Shown: piece after piece, positions 33,690 to 41,677 of the stretch
Layout of the letters: each line of letters opens with the position of its first letter
How positions within the stretch are numbered: the stretch's first letter is position 1
Source: G963668655 sp963668655
Lineage (GTDB): Bacteria > Myxococcota_A > SURF-8
Assembly (NCBI GenBank): GCA_963668655.2
Contig: CAXXPQ010000002.1
Span: 1,488,001 to 1,552,000, forward strand
Length of the DNA: 64,000 bases
Direction of reading: 5' to 3'
Position numbers and translations under genes: made by a program
Notes under the pieces: model-generated
The model's input: the letters and a program-made list of their open reading frames with translations, nothing else
The model's database searches: none
Told to the model about the DNA's origin: nothing

Positions 33690-34897
33690 GGTCCGGCCTC
33701 CTCTCCCGTTCCCGGCGGAAAAACCGGAAACGGACGTTTTCCCGCCGCGCCTTCCTCCAGGCGCCGGAAGGTTCCGTTTTCCACCCGATAGGCCAGGCGG
33801 TCCGATTCCGGCAACCAGAAATAGGGCTTTGCGCCGGTGGCGGTGAGCAGCACCTGCCCGTCGCCGTCGGACAGATAGGCGAACAGGCGTTCCCGCCGCC
33901 GCTCGTCCAGTTCGCTGGACAGGTCGTCGATCAGCAGAATGGGCGTCATGTTCCGGCGTTGCCGCACGATCTCCATTTTCGCGATTTTCAGCGAGACGGC
34001 CAGGCTGCGAAGCTGGCCCTGGGAAGCGTGGCTGGCGGCCGGGTGGCCGGAAAGCTCCGCCGTCCAGTCGTCCGCGTGCGGACCCCGGGAGGTGAATCCC
34101 CGCCGCCGGTCCGCCTCCCAGGCGGCCTTGAGCCGCGCGGCCAGGCGCTCGGCCGTGGGCGGGGCGTCGTCCTTCCGGTCGGTCCCGGAACGATAACGGA
34201 GGCGAAGCGTCTCCCCACCGCCGGATACGCCCCGGAGAATGCGGTTCGCCTCCCGTTCGAGCAGCCCGGCCATGTAGCGGCGATCCCGCTCCAGTTCCGC
34301 GCCCAGTTCGGAAAGCCGCCCGTCGTAGACCGCCATCAGGTTGCGATCCGGATTCGGTTCCCGCAGCAGCAGGTTGCGCCGTTGCAGGTAGCGCCGGTAT
34401 TCCGTGAGGCGGGAGAGATGGGAGGGACGCAAAAGGAAGACCGCCCGATCCAGAAAACGCCGCCGATCCTCCGGGGGCCCCTTGGGAAGCCCGATATCCT
34501 CCGGCGTGAAGACGATCATGGGGAAACGTCCCACGAATTCCCGGTTGCGGGTCACGGCCTTTCCGTTCATCTCCACGGTCCGCTGCCGGGCGTCCAGGCG
34601 AATGGCCGCGTCATAGGGCAGATCCCCGTCCAGAAGCCGGGCCCGGATTCGGGCTTCCTCCGCGTCCGTGGCGATCAGGGAGCGCCGCTTCGCGTTTCGG
34701 AACGAACGCAGGTCGCCCAGGAGACCCACCGCTTCCAGGGCGTTGGTCTTGCCCATGGCGTTGTCGCCGAACAGCAGCGTGAAGCGGGCGTCGAAGGACA
34801 GCTCGGCCGTTTCGATGTTGCGGAATCCGGCGATGCGGATCCGCTCCAGGCGGAAGGGCGTCGATGATCGGTCAGGCGTGGTTTCGGATGCGGTCAA
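33686..34897 (-). CDS. recF: DNA replication and repair protein RecF
   Basis: 403 residues. Walker A is GDNAMGKTN, the signature region is ASQGQLRSLAVSLK and Walker B is ILLIDDLSSELDERR; an N-terminal IAGFRNIE strand precedes Walker A. RecF loads RecA at gaps with RecO and RecR. The start is a TTG at 34897: no in-frame ATG or GTG lies between the dnaN stop and the first family residues. That TTG overlaps the stop of a three-codon ATG mini-frame (ATG AAA CGT TGA), and no good ribosome site is visible, so initiation may depend on coupling. Confidence 0.92.
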   Translation of the reverse strand: MTASETTPDRSSTPFRLERIRIAGFRNIETAELSFDARFTLLFGDNAMGKTNALEAVGLLGDLRSFRNAKRRSLIATDAEEARIRARLLDGDLPYDAAIRLDARQRTVEMNGKAVTRNREFVGRFPMIVFTPEDIGLPKGPPEDRRRFLDRAVFLLRPSHLSRLTEYRRYLQRRNLLLREPNPDRNLMAVYDGRLSELGAELERDRRYMAGLLEREANRILRGVSGGGETLRLRYRSGTDRKDDAPPTAERLAARLKAAWEADRRRGFTSRGPHADDWTAELSGHPAASHASQGQLRSLAVSLKIAKMEIVRQRRNMTPILLIDDLSSELDERRRERLFAYLSDGDGQVLLTATGAKPYFWLPESDRLAYRVENGTFRRLEEGAAGKRPFPVFPPGTGEEAGP

Positions 34898-34928
34898 CGT
34901 TTCATTGCGTCGGGGTTTCGGCCCGTGT

Positions 34929-36038
34929 TCAGGAAATGCGGATGGGCATGATGACGCAGAGGTATTCCTCGTCGCCGGCCTTGCGCACCACGCAGGGAGA
35001 CAGTTCGTCGGAAAGTTCCAGAACGACTTCGTCCGTTTTGATGATGTTCAGAACGTCCATGAAAAACCGGGCGTTGAAACCCGCCTGAAGTTCGGAACCG
35101 TCGTACTCCACGTCCAGGACTTCCTTGGCCTCGCCCTTTTCGGGATCGGAGCTTTCGATCACCAGTTCTCCGGGGGCCAGTTTCAGCCGGACGCCGTGGC
35201 TGCGCTCCGCCGAGAGGATCGACATGCGCCGCAGGGCGTCCTGGAACGCGCCGCGCCCCAGGGTCACGACCTTCTCGGTGGCCTTGGGAATGACCATGTT
35301 GTAGTCCGGGAATTCGCCCTCGATCAGCCGCATGACCAGGAAAAGACCCTCGCGGCGGAAAAAGCCGTTGGAGCCCGCGAAGGCGATCTCGATCTCCTCG
35401 CCGCCTTCCTCCAGAACCTTGCGCAGCTCCACCAGGCCCTTTCGGGGGATGATGACCGCATGCTCCAGCGGCAGTTCCACGTCCATTTCCCGGTCGATGC
35501 GCGAGAGGCGGTGGCCGTCGGTGGAGACCAGGCGCAGCACCTTGTCTCCCTGGCGCTCCAGGTTGACGCCGTTCAAAAAGATGCGCGGATCGTCGTTGGC
35601 CACGGAGAAAAGCGTATGCTCGATCAGTTCGCCCAGGCTTTTGGACGGCAGCTTGAAGTATTTCACGTCCCCGAAGGACGGCATGGCGGGATAGTCCTCC
35701 ACGCTGGAGGTGCGGATGCGATAATCGATCTTCCCGGAGCGGACCCGCACGGCGGCGTCCCCGTCCGATTCCAGGTCCACGTTTCCGGGCGGAAGATTGC
35801 GGGCGATCTCCAAAAGATCCTTGGCGTTCAGGCAGACTCTTCCGGCGGTTCCCACGTGGCCTTCGTACTCTCCCTTGGAAAAAATGTCCAGGTCCGTGGC
35901 CGTCACGGTAAAGCGGTCGCTGGCCTCGGTTTCCAGGAGAATGTTGGAGAGAATGGGCATCGTGGAACGCTTGGCGACGATGCCGTTGGCCCGGCTGAGG
36001 GCCAGAAGAAGGATATCCTTGCTTACCGTCAATTGCAT
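34929..36038 (-). CDS. dnaN: DNA polymerase III beta subunit (sliding clamp) DnaN
   Basis: 369 residues from the ATG at 36038 (MQLTVSKDILL; GGAG 10 nt upstream). The three clamp domains are evident: ANGIVAKRSTMPILSNILLE, the STDGHRLSRID middle motif and the C-terminal YLCVIMPIRIS. The dimer encircles DNA and tethers polymerase III. It heads the operon dnaN-recF-uppP-lgt. Unusually, dnaA is about 7 kb away (43285-44634) instead of directly upstream. Confidence 0.96.
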   Translation of the reverse strand: MQLTVSKDILLLALSRANGIVAKRSTMPILSNILLETEASDRFTVTATDLDIFSKGEYEGHVGTAGRVCLNAKDLLEIARNLPPGNVDLESDGDAAVRVRSGKIDYRIRTSSVEDYPAMPSFGDVKYFKLPSKSLGELIEHTLFSVANDDPRIFLNGVNLERQGDKVLRLVSTDGHRLSRIDREMDVELPLEHAVIIPRKGLVELRKVLEEGGEEIEIAFAGSNGFFRREGLFLVMRLIEGEFPDYNMVIPKATEKVVTLGRGAFQDALRRMSILSAERSHGVRLKLAPGELVIESSDPEKGEAKEVLDVEYDGSELQAGFNARFFMDVLNIIKTDEVVLELSDELSPCVVRKAGDEEYLCVIMPIRIS

Positions 36039-36206
36039 GGCGTGAGGCTCCCGCGGCTTTGGTTTGCTTCGCGGCTTTCGGCGAATCCGCCGCCCGAACG
36101 CCCACGACCGAAGTCGCGGCCGCCGGCCCCGTTCCGGTCCGGGCGGCCCCTCGCGGCTGCAAAAATCGGGTCGGGGAATCGGGGAAAACCGCGTCCATGT
36201 CACTCG

Positions 36207-36239
36207 TCATCATTATGATGATCCGGGGGGAAAAAGCAA
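36207..36239 (-). promoter_or_regulatory. candidate dnaN promoter with palindrome over the -10
   Basis: On the minus strand TTGCTT, 16 bp, CATAAT. The -10 lies inside an inverted repeat TCATCAT-T-ATGATGA (36207-36221). It predicts a long leader of about 160 nt. The rest of the 36039-36429 intergenic region shows no gene and no DnaA-box clusters. Confidence 0.35.
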
Positions 36240-36429
36240 GCGTTTTATATTCGATTGATTTCCCTCCGAAGCGTTGCGGGCGGCGATCCGAAACCGGGCG
36301 CGGACGGAGGATGTTTCCGGGTTGAAAATCCTTCCCGGACGGCGATGGATCGTGCTAGATTCAAGATTGGATTTCGGGTTCGGGGCCGAAGCGGCCGTCG
36401 ATTCTTCCGTCCGTTGAAAGGCAAACGGC

Positions 36430-36918
36430 ATGTCCTCGAAAATACTGGACTTTCCAAGCGAACAGGCTCGGAGGGCCGACCTGGAGGCCTTCCGGGAAGC
36501 CGTGGGGCGCGGGCTGATGGTGCTGTTGCGGGACTGCATGCAGGGGCGGGATCGCATCTACGGATTCGACTCCATCGCCTACCGGAACCTGGACGCGGTC
36601 TGCCGCTGGATCCATTCGGTCCTGCGGGCTTATCGGATGCTTCTCGACACGCCTCACGAAGACCGCCGGGCGCTGGCGACGGATTTTCTGAAACGGCTTT
36701 CAACCATGGGCTGGGATCCCGGATTCCGGGAACCGAAGGACGCCCGCGAAAAAATCCGGCGTTTCGTTCTGGCCGCCGTGGACCTTTCCGCCGATCAACT
36801 GGCGGTGCAGGCGGAAAAACTGGCGGGCGATCATCGGCCCCGGGGCGACGAGGATCGGACCGGCGACCTTCTGGCCTTTCCCGCGCGGGACTCCGAAAAG
36901 GATCCCGATCCGGAGTGA
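36430..36918 (+). CDS. hypothetical protein, divergent from dnaN
   Basis: 162 residues. GAAAGG lies 7 nt before the ATG. It is mainly helical and soluble: LEAFREAVGRGLMVLLRDCMQG, then YRNLDAVCRWIHSVLRAYRMLL. The acidic, Asp/Arg-rich C-terminal tail ends in EKDPDPE. There are no recognised motifs, signal or membrane span. It is followed by a clean terminator at 36946-36975, so it is probably a single-gene transcript. Function unknown. Confidence 0.65.
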   Translation: MSSKILDFPSEQARRADLEAFREAVGRGLMVLLRDCMQGRDRIYGFDSIAYRNLDAVCRWIHSVLRAYRMLLDTPHEDRRALATDFLKRLSTMGWDPGFREPKDAREKIRRFVLAAVDLSADQLAVQAEKLAGDHRPRGDEDRTGDLLAFPARDSEKDPDPE

Positions 36919-36945
36919 AGGAAAGACGCTATTGGAGAGGAACGA

Positions 36946-36975
36946 AAAAACGGGCGGCTTTCACCGCCCGTTTTT
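36946..36975. terminator. strong bidirectional terminator
   Basis: AAAAACGGGCGG (36946-36957), loop ctttca, CCGCCCGTTTTT (36964-36975). The stem is perfect and both strands end in a T run. It separates the convergent 36430 and 37005 genes. Confidence 0.88.
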
Positions 36976-37004
36976 AATGGTTTCATTCGGACCGATAGGA
37001 AACT

Positions 37005-38654
37005 CTATTTCCGCGCGCGCTCCCGGCGACGCAGGAAAACCACCGCCAGCCAGCCCATGGCCAGGAAAAGCAGCGATCCCGCCGCGCCCGTCTGGGAACA
37101 GCCGCCGCCGCCGCCGCCCTCGGTCTCCACGCACTGGCTGCCGTCCAGGGTCATACCTTCGGGGCAGGGCATGCAGTCGCCCGAACTGGTGCAGCGCTGA
37201 CCTTCGGGGCAGTCCGCCGTGGTGCGGCAGCCGCCGGAGGACGTATCGCCGTCCGTGGCCGCGGGTTCGTCGCCGTCTTCCGTCACATCGTCGCCGTCCT
37301 CAATGGTGGAGGGATCCACGCAGGTACCTTCCTTGCAGACCAGGTTCTGGAAATCGCAGTTTTCGGTGAACAGCCAGAAGTGCTGGCTCTGGCAGACCTC
37401 CACCATGTTGTCCCGGCAACGCTTGTCGTCCGGAGTGCAGTCGTCCTGCCCGTCGCCGTCAGCCGGTTCGTCCGAGCATTCGTCCACCACGCAGTACTGG
37501 TGATTGCTTTCGCAGTTCTCCACGAAAAGCCAGCTTCCGCTGTTGTTGCATTGCTCCAGAATGTTCAGGTTGCAGCGCTTGTCGCCGGGCCCGCATCCGG
37601 GCGTATCGCCGTCGGCGGGACTGTCGCCGTCCTCGCCGGTTCCGGCCAGGGTGCAATCCATCTCGCCCAGGTTGTTGGTCTGTTCCTTGAACCAGCGTTG
37701 GAAACGCAGCCGCAGGGCGTCCAGTTTGGCCGTCAGCGTAGCCGAGCCGCCGCCGGGGACCACCACCAGGGCGAAGGCGCAGGTGAAGTTCTTCTGGCTG
37801 CCGTCCACGCCGGGCGTGCGTGCGCCCACGGAAGCGATGATATCGTCGATGGTCAGATCCACCGCGGTGGCGTGGCTGATGTATTCGCCCTCCGGGTCGG
37901 GCGGATCGGAGGCGCTGTGGTCGCTTTCGGCGCCGGTCAGGTAGAAGAACGCATCCACGTCATCGGGGGCGAGCATGCCCATCAGATAAAGATCGAGCTG
38001 GCTCAGGCCGCGGCTGACCACGTCGGCCATATACTCGTTCGGGGCCATCTCCCGGAACTTGTTGCCGCCCAGCACCGAGCCGCCGGTGTGCAGGAAATAG
38101 GACCAGTAGCCGTTACCGCCCAGAATGGCGTTGGGACTCGATCCGCCGATGGTGGCGTACGCGCCCCAATAGCGCATCATCTGCCGCGTGACCAGGCCCA
38201 CCTGGGAATAGGGGGAATTGGTCATGGTTTCGTACTTGTACGGCTCGTCGGGACTGGTGCTGTAATTGTAGACGGAGAAGAGATCGCCCACGAGTTTCAG
38301 GCGTCCGGCGGACCCGAACTGGCCGGGGTTGTAGGTCGGCACGGGCGCGCCGGTTCCCGAGGGCGCCTGGGCCGTGGGATAGGAACCCGGCAGATAGCCG
38401 GCGTCGTTTATCCAATTGGGGGCGTAATCCAGGGCGATGAAGAGGAAGTCGTAATCGTCTTCGTGGGTCTGGTAGAAGTTCGTGGCGGCGATCTGCATGG
38501 TGGGCGCGCCGTTTTTCGGGAAGGCGATCAGGTTGTTGTCGTAATCCTCGATGATGGCGATGTTGTTGTACTGCGCCTGAACCGTGGCGGCGAAGCCAAG
38601 GACAAGCACGAACAAAAGCGCCGAAACGATCCGGGGGAAAGTCCGCTGGGTCAT
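37005..38654 (-). CDS. secreted DGD/cysteine-rich protein with MYXO-CTERM-like sorting tail
   Basis: 549 residues. A Sec signal is cleaved near TVQAQ. Residues about 30-320 form an unrecognised domain with Tyr/Asn-rich strands and the block GLSQLDLYLMGMLAPDDV. Six Asp-Gly-Asp linkers separate Cys-rich modules; two are of the type CGPGDKRCNLNILEQC...GSWLFVENC (near 355 and 405). The end is a Gly run, GGCSQTG, one hydrophobic span (LLFLAMGWLAVVFL) and RRRER, i.e. the Cys-hydrophobic-Arg pattern of MYXO-CTERM surface-sorting signals. AAGGAG lies 9 nt before the ATG. A cell-surface protein is inferred; function unknown. Confidence 0.75.
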   Translation of the reverse strand: MTQRTFPRIVSALLFVLVLGFAATVQAQYNNIAIIEDYDNNLIAFPKNGAPTMQIAATNFYQTHEDDYDFLFIALDYAPNWINDAGYLPGSYPTAQAPSGTGAPVPTYNPGQFGSAGRLKLVGDLFSVYNYSTSPDEPYKYETMTNSPYSQVGLVTRQMMRYWGAYATIGGSSPNAILGGNGYWSYFLHTGGSVLGGNKFREMAPNEYMADVVSRGLSQLDLYLMGMLAPDDVDAFFYLTGAESDHSASDPPDPEGEYISHATAVDLTIDDIIASVGARTPGVDGSQKNFTCAFALVVVPGGGSATLTAKLDALRLRFQRWFKEQTNNLGEMDCTLAGTGEDGDSPADGDTPGCGPGDKRCNLNILEQCNNSGSWLFVENCESNHQYCVVDECSDEPADGDGQDDCTPDDKRCRDNMVEVCQSQHFWLFTENCDFQNLVCKEGTCVDPSTIEDGDDVTEDGDEPAATDGDTSSGGCRTTADCPEGQRCTSSGDCMPCPEGMTLDGSQCVETEGGGGGGCSQTGAAGSLLFLAMGWLAVVFLRRRERARK

Positions 38655-38821
38655 GACCGGTAACTCCTTGCATGCGATGGACGGGTATCGAACCGGAGAT
38701 CGTGCCGCGAAAAACCGCCGCTGGTTTTCCGCCGTTCCGGTTCCCTGCCGTCGGAAATGGCCGAACCCGTACGCGTCTCCGTCGGCGTCCGGGCCGTTTC
38801 CGTGGCGATCTCCAATTCGGT

Positions 38822-38851
38822 ATTATATCGTGAAACGTTTTGGAGATGCAA
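38822..38851 (-). promoter_or_regulatory. promoter of the MYXO-CTERM-like protein
   Basis: TTGCAT, 18 bp, TATAAT on the minus strand (perfect -10). The leader is about 160 nt. Confidence 0.55.
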
Positions 38852-38940
38852 GGGTTTCGCGCGGATAAAGGCGACCCGCGGGCCGGCGGATCTCCCATTT
38901 TTCGGTGGCGACAAAAGCCGGGCGATGGTAATGGTAAGGC

Positions 38941-40560
38941 ATGATACGGAAATTTCTGCACAGAGCGGACCTTTCGTCCGCACGTTTCTGGATCCCGGCG
39001 GCGCTTTTCGCTTTCGCCGTCGGCTCGCTGCCGACTCTTTACGCCCTGGGCCAGCAGGACGGCCAGCACGTCTTTCGCGGGTATCTTCATTACCCGGAAG
39101 ACATGGAAAGCTACGCCATGTGGATGCGGCAGGCCGCCAACGGCGCCTGGCTGTTCGTCAATCCGTACGAATTCGCGGATCATCCTGCGGTCTACTTCAA
39201 TTCTCTGTGGCTTTTTTGCGGAAAGCTCATGGGAATCTTCGGCCTGTCCTTCGGGACGATGCTGCAACTATTGCGGCTTGGCGGAAGTTTCGTGCTTGCG
39301 GCGGGATTTTTCCGCCTGACCCGCGTTCTGTTTCCGGACACGGATAACCGCCCGCTTTTAGGGCTTTTTCTCCTTGGATCGGGGTTCGGATGGCTTTTCC
39401 GCGTCCTGGAAACACCCCTGGTAAGTCCGGATGTCTATACCGAACTGTACCCCTTCGTTCAGACCGCGCTCGTTCCCCACGCGGCGTTGGCCCACGGGCT
39501 TCTGCTTTTCGCGCTGGAGGCGGCGGTTCGTTCGGAGCGAACCGGGGATCTCCGCCCGGCCCTCCGCTCCGGGTTGTTGCTGTTTCTTCTGGGAACTTTC
39601 CGCGCGTATGAACCGGCCGTGGGGCTGGCCGTTCTGGGCGCATGGTTCGCCGTCCGCTTCTCGTTTCGATCCGAACACCGGGCGGCCGTCGCGAAACGCG
39701 TCCTGGTCTGCCTGATTCCCCCATTGATTCCATTGGTTTACACCGGATGGCTGACCCGGTTTTCCGCCGGTTTTTCCGTCTGGAGCCGGACCAATGTCTA
39801 TCCGCCGCCTGATGTTTTATCGATGGCGTCGGCCCTGGGCGTTCTTCTGCCGGCGGGAATCGTTTTCGCCTTGCAGATCTTCGTCCTTTCCGTCCGGCGT
39901 CCCGATTCCGCCAGACCACCGGATTCTCGAGGATTTTCCTCCCTTTGGCTGATCGTCGCCACGCTGCTGATGTTCGGGGGATTTCTGCCTTTCGCCTGGC
40001 GCACCTGCGCGCCGTTCACGACGCCGTTTTTCCTGGCGCTGGGGGGGCTCGTCAGTCGGATTTCGAAGCGTTTTCATCGCAAGATCGCCTGGAGCCTGCT
40101 TTTTCTGGCGCTTCTTCCGGGCTCCGTCTGGATCCTGAATCACAAGATGCAGCGCGCCCGAATCCAGGATCCGCTGTGGTTCGAGCCGCCCGAATTGACG
40201 CAAACCCTGGATTGGGCGGCAAAGAACGCGGCCGGAAGCCGGGTCTGGAGCCACGGCAACGTCTCCCTCAAGCTGGCCGCCGCCGCAGACGTGAAAGTCC
40301 TGCTGGGCCACAAGGATCTGACAGCGGATTTCGTTGAAAAGCGCGCGGAATATGGACGCTTTCTCGGTCTGAGGAACCCGGGCGAAGCGGCTCGCATTCC
40401 GGCGGATTACGGGGCGGACCTGCTGCTCTGGGGTCCGCTGGAGGATCGCCGCGCCCGCTTTCATCCCGACCGCCTGCCGGGCTGGACCCCGATTTTCAAG
40501 AACGGGCCCTACCGGATCTATCGCCTGACGGCGGCCTCGCACCGGCACGAACCCCGCTGA
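38941..40560 (+). CDS. polytopic membrane protein, GT-C-like, function unknown
   Basis: 539 residues with about ten membrane spans and a soluble C-terminal region of about 120 residues. The first periplasmic loop carries HYPEDMESYAMWMRQ and FVNPYEFADHPA. An acidic pair after TM1 is typical of GT-C fold glycosyltransferases that use lipid-linked sugars. The C-terminal part (TLDWAAKNAAGSRVWSHGN, DLLLWGPLEDRRARFHPD) resembles the soluble end of such membrane enzymes. The ribosome site is weak (GGTAAGG). It is not similar enough to the 30138 protein to call them duplicates. Substrate unknown. Confidence 0.6.
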   Translation: MIRKFLHRADLSSARFWIPAALFAFAVGSLPTLYALGQQDGQHVFRGYLHYPEDMESYAMWMRQAANGAWLFVNPYEFADHPAVYFNSLWLFCGKLMGIFGLSFGTMLQLLRLGGSFVLAAGFFRLTRVLFPDTDNRPLLGLFLLGSGFGWLFRVLETPLVSPDVYTELYPFVQTALVPHAALAHGLLLFALEAAVRSERTGDLRPALRSGLLLFLLGTFRAYEPAVGLAVLGAWFAVRFSFRSEHRAAVAKRVLVCLIPPLIPLVYTGWLTRFSAGFSVWSRTNVYPPPDVLSMASALGVLLPAGIVFALQIFVLSVRRPDSARPPDSRGFSSLWLIVATLLMFGGFLPFAWRTCAPFTTPFFLALGGLVSRISKRFHRKIAWSLLFLALLPGSVWILNHKMQRARIQDPLWFEPPELTQTLDWAAKNAAGSRVWSHGNVSLKLAAAADVKVLLGHKDLTADFVEKRAEYGRFLGLRNPGEAARIPADYGADLLLWGPLEDRRARFHPDRLPGWTPIFKNGPYRIYRLTAASHRHEPR

Positions 40561-40591
40561 ACCTTCCGGGCGTCAAGTAGAAGGACAACCC

Positions 40592-40604
40592 TGACAATTC
40601 TGTC
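40592..40604. promoter_or_regulatory. candidate upstream activator site of the sigma-54 RNA promoter
   Basis: TGACAATTCTGTC matches 12 of 13 bases of TGACAATCCTGTC at 6507-6519. Each lies upstream of a sigma-54 promoter; here the distance to the -12 is about 130 bp. Just downstream, AACCCG-aaaa-CGGGTT (40612-40627) forms a small hairpin without a T run. Confidence 0.5.
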
Positions 40605-40715
40605 CGGATTCAACCCGAAAACGGGTTCGGGGCAAGAATTCCGCCGCCGTCCATGGTTTCGCATAGGCAAGTAATTTCGGTTATTTAGGCATCGAAAGCC
40701 GTGATAATGAAGGGA

Positions 40716-40732
40716 TTGGCATCACCCTTGCG
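40716..40732 (+). promoter_or_regulatory. sigma-54 (-24/-12) promoter facing a gene-free region
   Basis: TTGGCATCACCCTTGCG has GG and GC exactly 10 bp apart and matches the RpoN consensus except T for C at one position. The predicted start is near 40743. No open frame with a ribosome site follows. Confidence 0.75.
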
Positions 40733-40742
40733 TTACTTTCCG

Positions 40743-41154
40743 AGTATCCCGCGCCTCGGTTGCCCGCGTGGGAGCGGCTCTTTCAAAGGGATCATTCAGG
40801 TTCCGAAGTCATCTGGCCCTGGCTTCGGAAACGTTGGCTCATTGCGTGCACCTTTCCTCCAATTCCCTCTCACGCGGGCACCACTCTTTGACAATCGAAC
40901 GGTATTTGACATCCAGGCGTAACCGGGGGGGAACGCGCCTGTTTATCCCTCGTTCCTACCGACGAGTGTATGCGGAAGGCCGGTCCTTGATGGACCGGCC
41001 TTCCAACGTTCGGGACAGACCCGGGAAGCGAAGAGAAAGAAGGAAAGAGCAGACGGAACAGGCGTACAGGAAACTCTCGGCCACGACTCGACTACGGCAG
41101 GGACAAAACCTTCGAAGGAGGGCGGGAATTCTTTTCGGCGCGATCCCGAACGTT
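40743..41154 (+). ncRNA. putative sigma-54-dependent structured RNA (3' end uncertain)
   Basis: Downstream of the promoter at 40716 are nested inverted repeats and no credible reading frame. TGCCCGCGTGGGAG (40761-40774) pairs with CTCTCACGCGGGCA (40867-40880), 14 pairs with one G-U. Inside it GTTCCGAAG pairs with CTTCGGAAAC (about 40800-40831, one bulge) and AAAGG with CCTTT. Then come CAGGCG/CGCCTG, CTCGT/ACGAG and the perfect 13-bp hairpin GGAAGGCCGGTCC/GGACCGGCCTTCC (40974-41004). AACGTTCGGGA (41005-41015) pairs with TCCCGAACGTT (41144-41154). No T run marks the end, so 41004 or about 41160 are both possible. Sigma-54-driven regulatory RNAs next to their activator are known (for example CrcZ with CbrB). 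This one resembles none I know; RNase P, tmRNA, SRP and 6S core motifs are absent. Confidence 0.4.
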
Positions 41155-41230
41155 TGCGATTCCAGTCAAGCGATCTCCCCGAATGCCCGTCCGCTTCGAA
41201 CCTCCGGCCCTGCGTCCGGAGAAGTCTCGG

Positions 41231-41410
41231 TCAGCGGATCAATTGAACGAACTCCATACGAGCGACTTCCATCACCACCTTTTCGGCGACGCCGCAGAGA
41301 AAGCCGTAACAAACGGCCAATCCCACGGCCAGGCCCGCCACGGCCAGCAGATAGACCAGAACCTCGTTCGGTTCGCCGACGGGATGGTTTCCCGGAGGAT
41401 GATTCGACAT
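41231..41410 (-). CDS. 59-residue single-span membrane protein, sigma-54 controlled
   Basis: From the ATG at 41410, preceded by the very strong site AAGGAGGTGCGGAT. The N-terminus is Pro/His/Asn-rich (MSNHPPGNHPVGEP), followed by one hydrophobic helix (about 18-42, with two Cys) and a short amphipathic tail (EKVVMEVARMEFVQLIR). A longer frame upstream is Arg-rich and lacks a ribosome site. The sigma-54 promoter at 41547-41564 drives it. The activator gene is divergent. A role in membrane stress or as a small regulator is conceivable, but nothing in the sequence fixes it. Confidence 0.75.
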   Translation of the reverse strand: MSNHPPGNHPVGEPNEVLVYLLAVAGLAVGLAVCYGFLCGVAEKVVMEVARMEFVQLIR

Positions 41411-41546
41411 ATCCGCACCTCCTTGCTTTCGCCGCCTGGACGGCGAGTGATCATCGAAAGCCGGGGTTCCTCGATGTTCACGCTCCCGACCGGCCTTCGA
41501 TCGACGGTTTCGGGTTGTGAAAGAGCCGCTTATCACTTCTATTTAT

Positions 41547-41564
41547 AAGCGAAACCCGTGCCAA
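41547..41564 (-). promoter_or_regulatory. sigma-54 promoter of the 59-residue membrane protein
   Basis: The minus strand reads TTGGCACGGGTTTCGCTT. GG and GC are exactly 10 bp apart; TTGGCACG is perfect and TTGC is TCGC. The start is near 41535, leaving about 125 nt of leader. Confidence 0.75.
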
Positions 41565-41581
41565 ATACCCAAGGCACTGAA

Positions 41582-41604
41582 AATATTCGAAATTCGTGAA
41601 TATT
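41582..41604. promoter_or_regulatory. inverted repeat between the divergent promoters
   Basis: AATATTC and GAATATT flank 9 bp, about 35-55 bp upstream of the small-gene -12 element and just before the activator promoter. Possible activator site. Confidence 0.35.
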
Positions 41605-41605
41605 C

Positions 41606-41634
41606 TGGACAGGTGTCACGAAATATCGTATATT
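41606..41634 (+). promoter_or_regulatory. sigma-70 promoter of the sigma-54 activator gene
   Basis: TGGACA, 17 bp, TATATT (5 of 6 each). The -35 overlaps a TGGACA-gg-TGTCA element with half-sites like those of the 6507 and 40592 sites. Confidence 0.6.
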
Positions 41635-41668
41635 GCTTCACGACATTGCGTGTGATTACGAAATATCG
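41618..41668 (+). repeat. two copies of ACGAAATATCG, 40 bp apart
   Basis: Copies at 41618-41628 (inside the activator promoter spacer) and 41658-41668 (leader). Possible autoregulatory operator. Confidence 0.4.
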
Positions 41669-41677
41669 GGAGACACT

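Noticed and set aside
40743..41160. RNase P RNA, tmRNA, SRP RNA or 6S RNA
   Set aside because: Conserved core sequences of these RNAs were looked for and not seen, and housekeeping RNAs are not normally sigma-54 dependent.
40768..41520. 250-codon GTG-initiated open frame over the RNA locus
   Set aside because: Arg/Ser/Pro-rich, no ribosome site, and runs antisense through the well-supported 59-residue gene.
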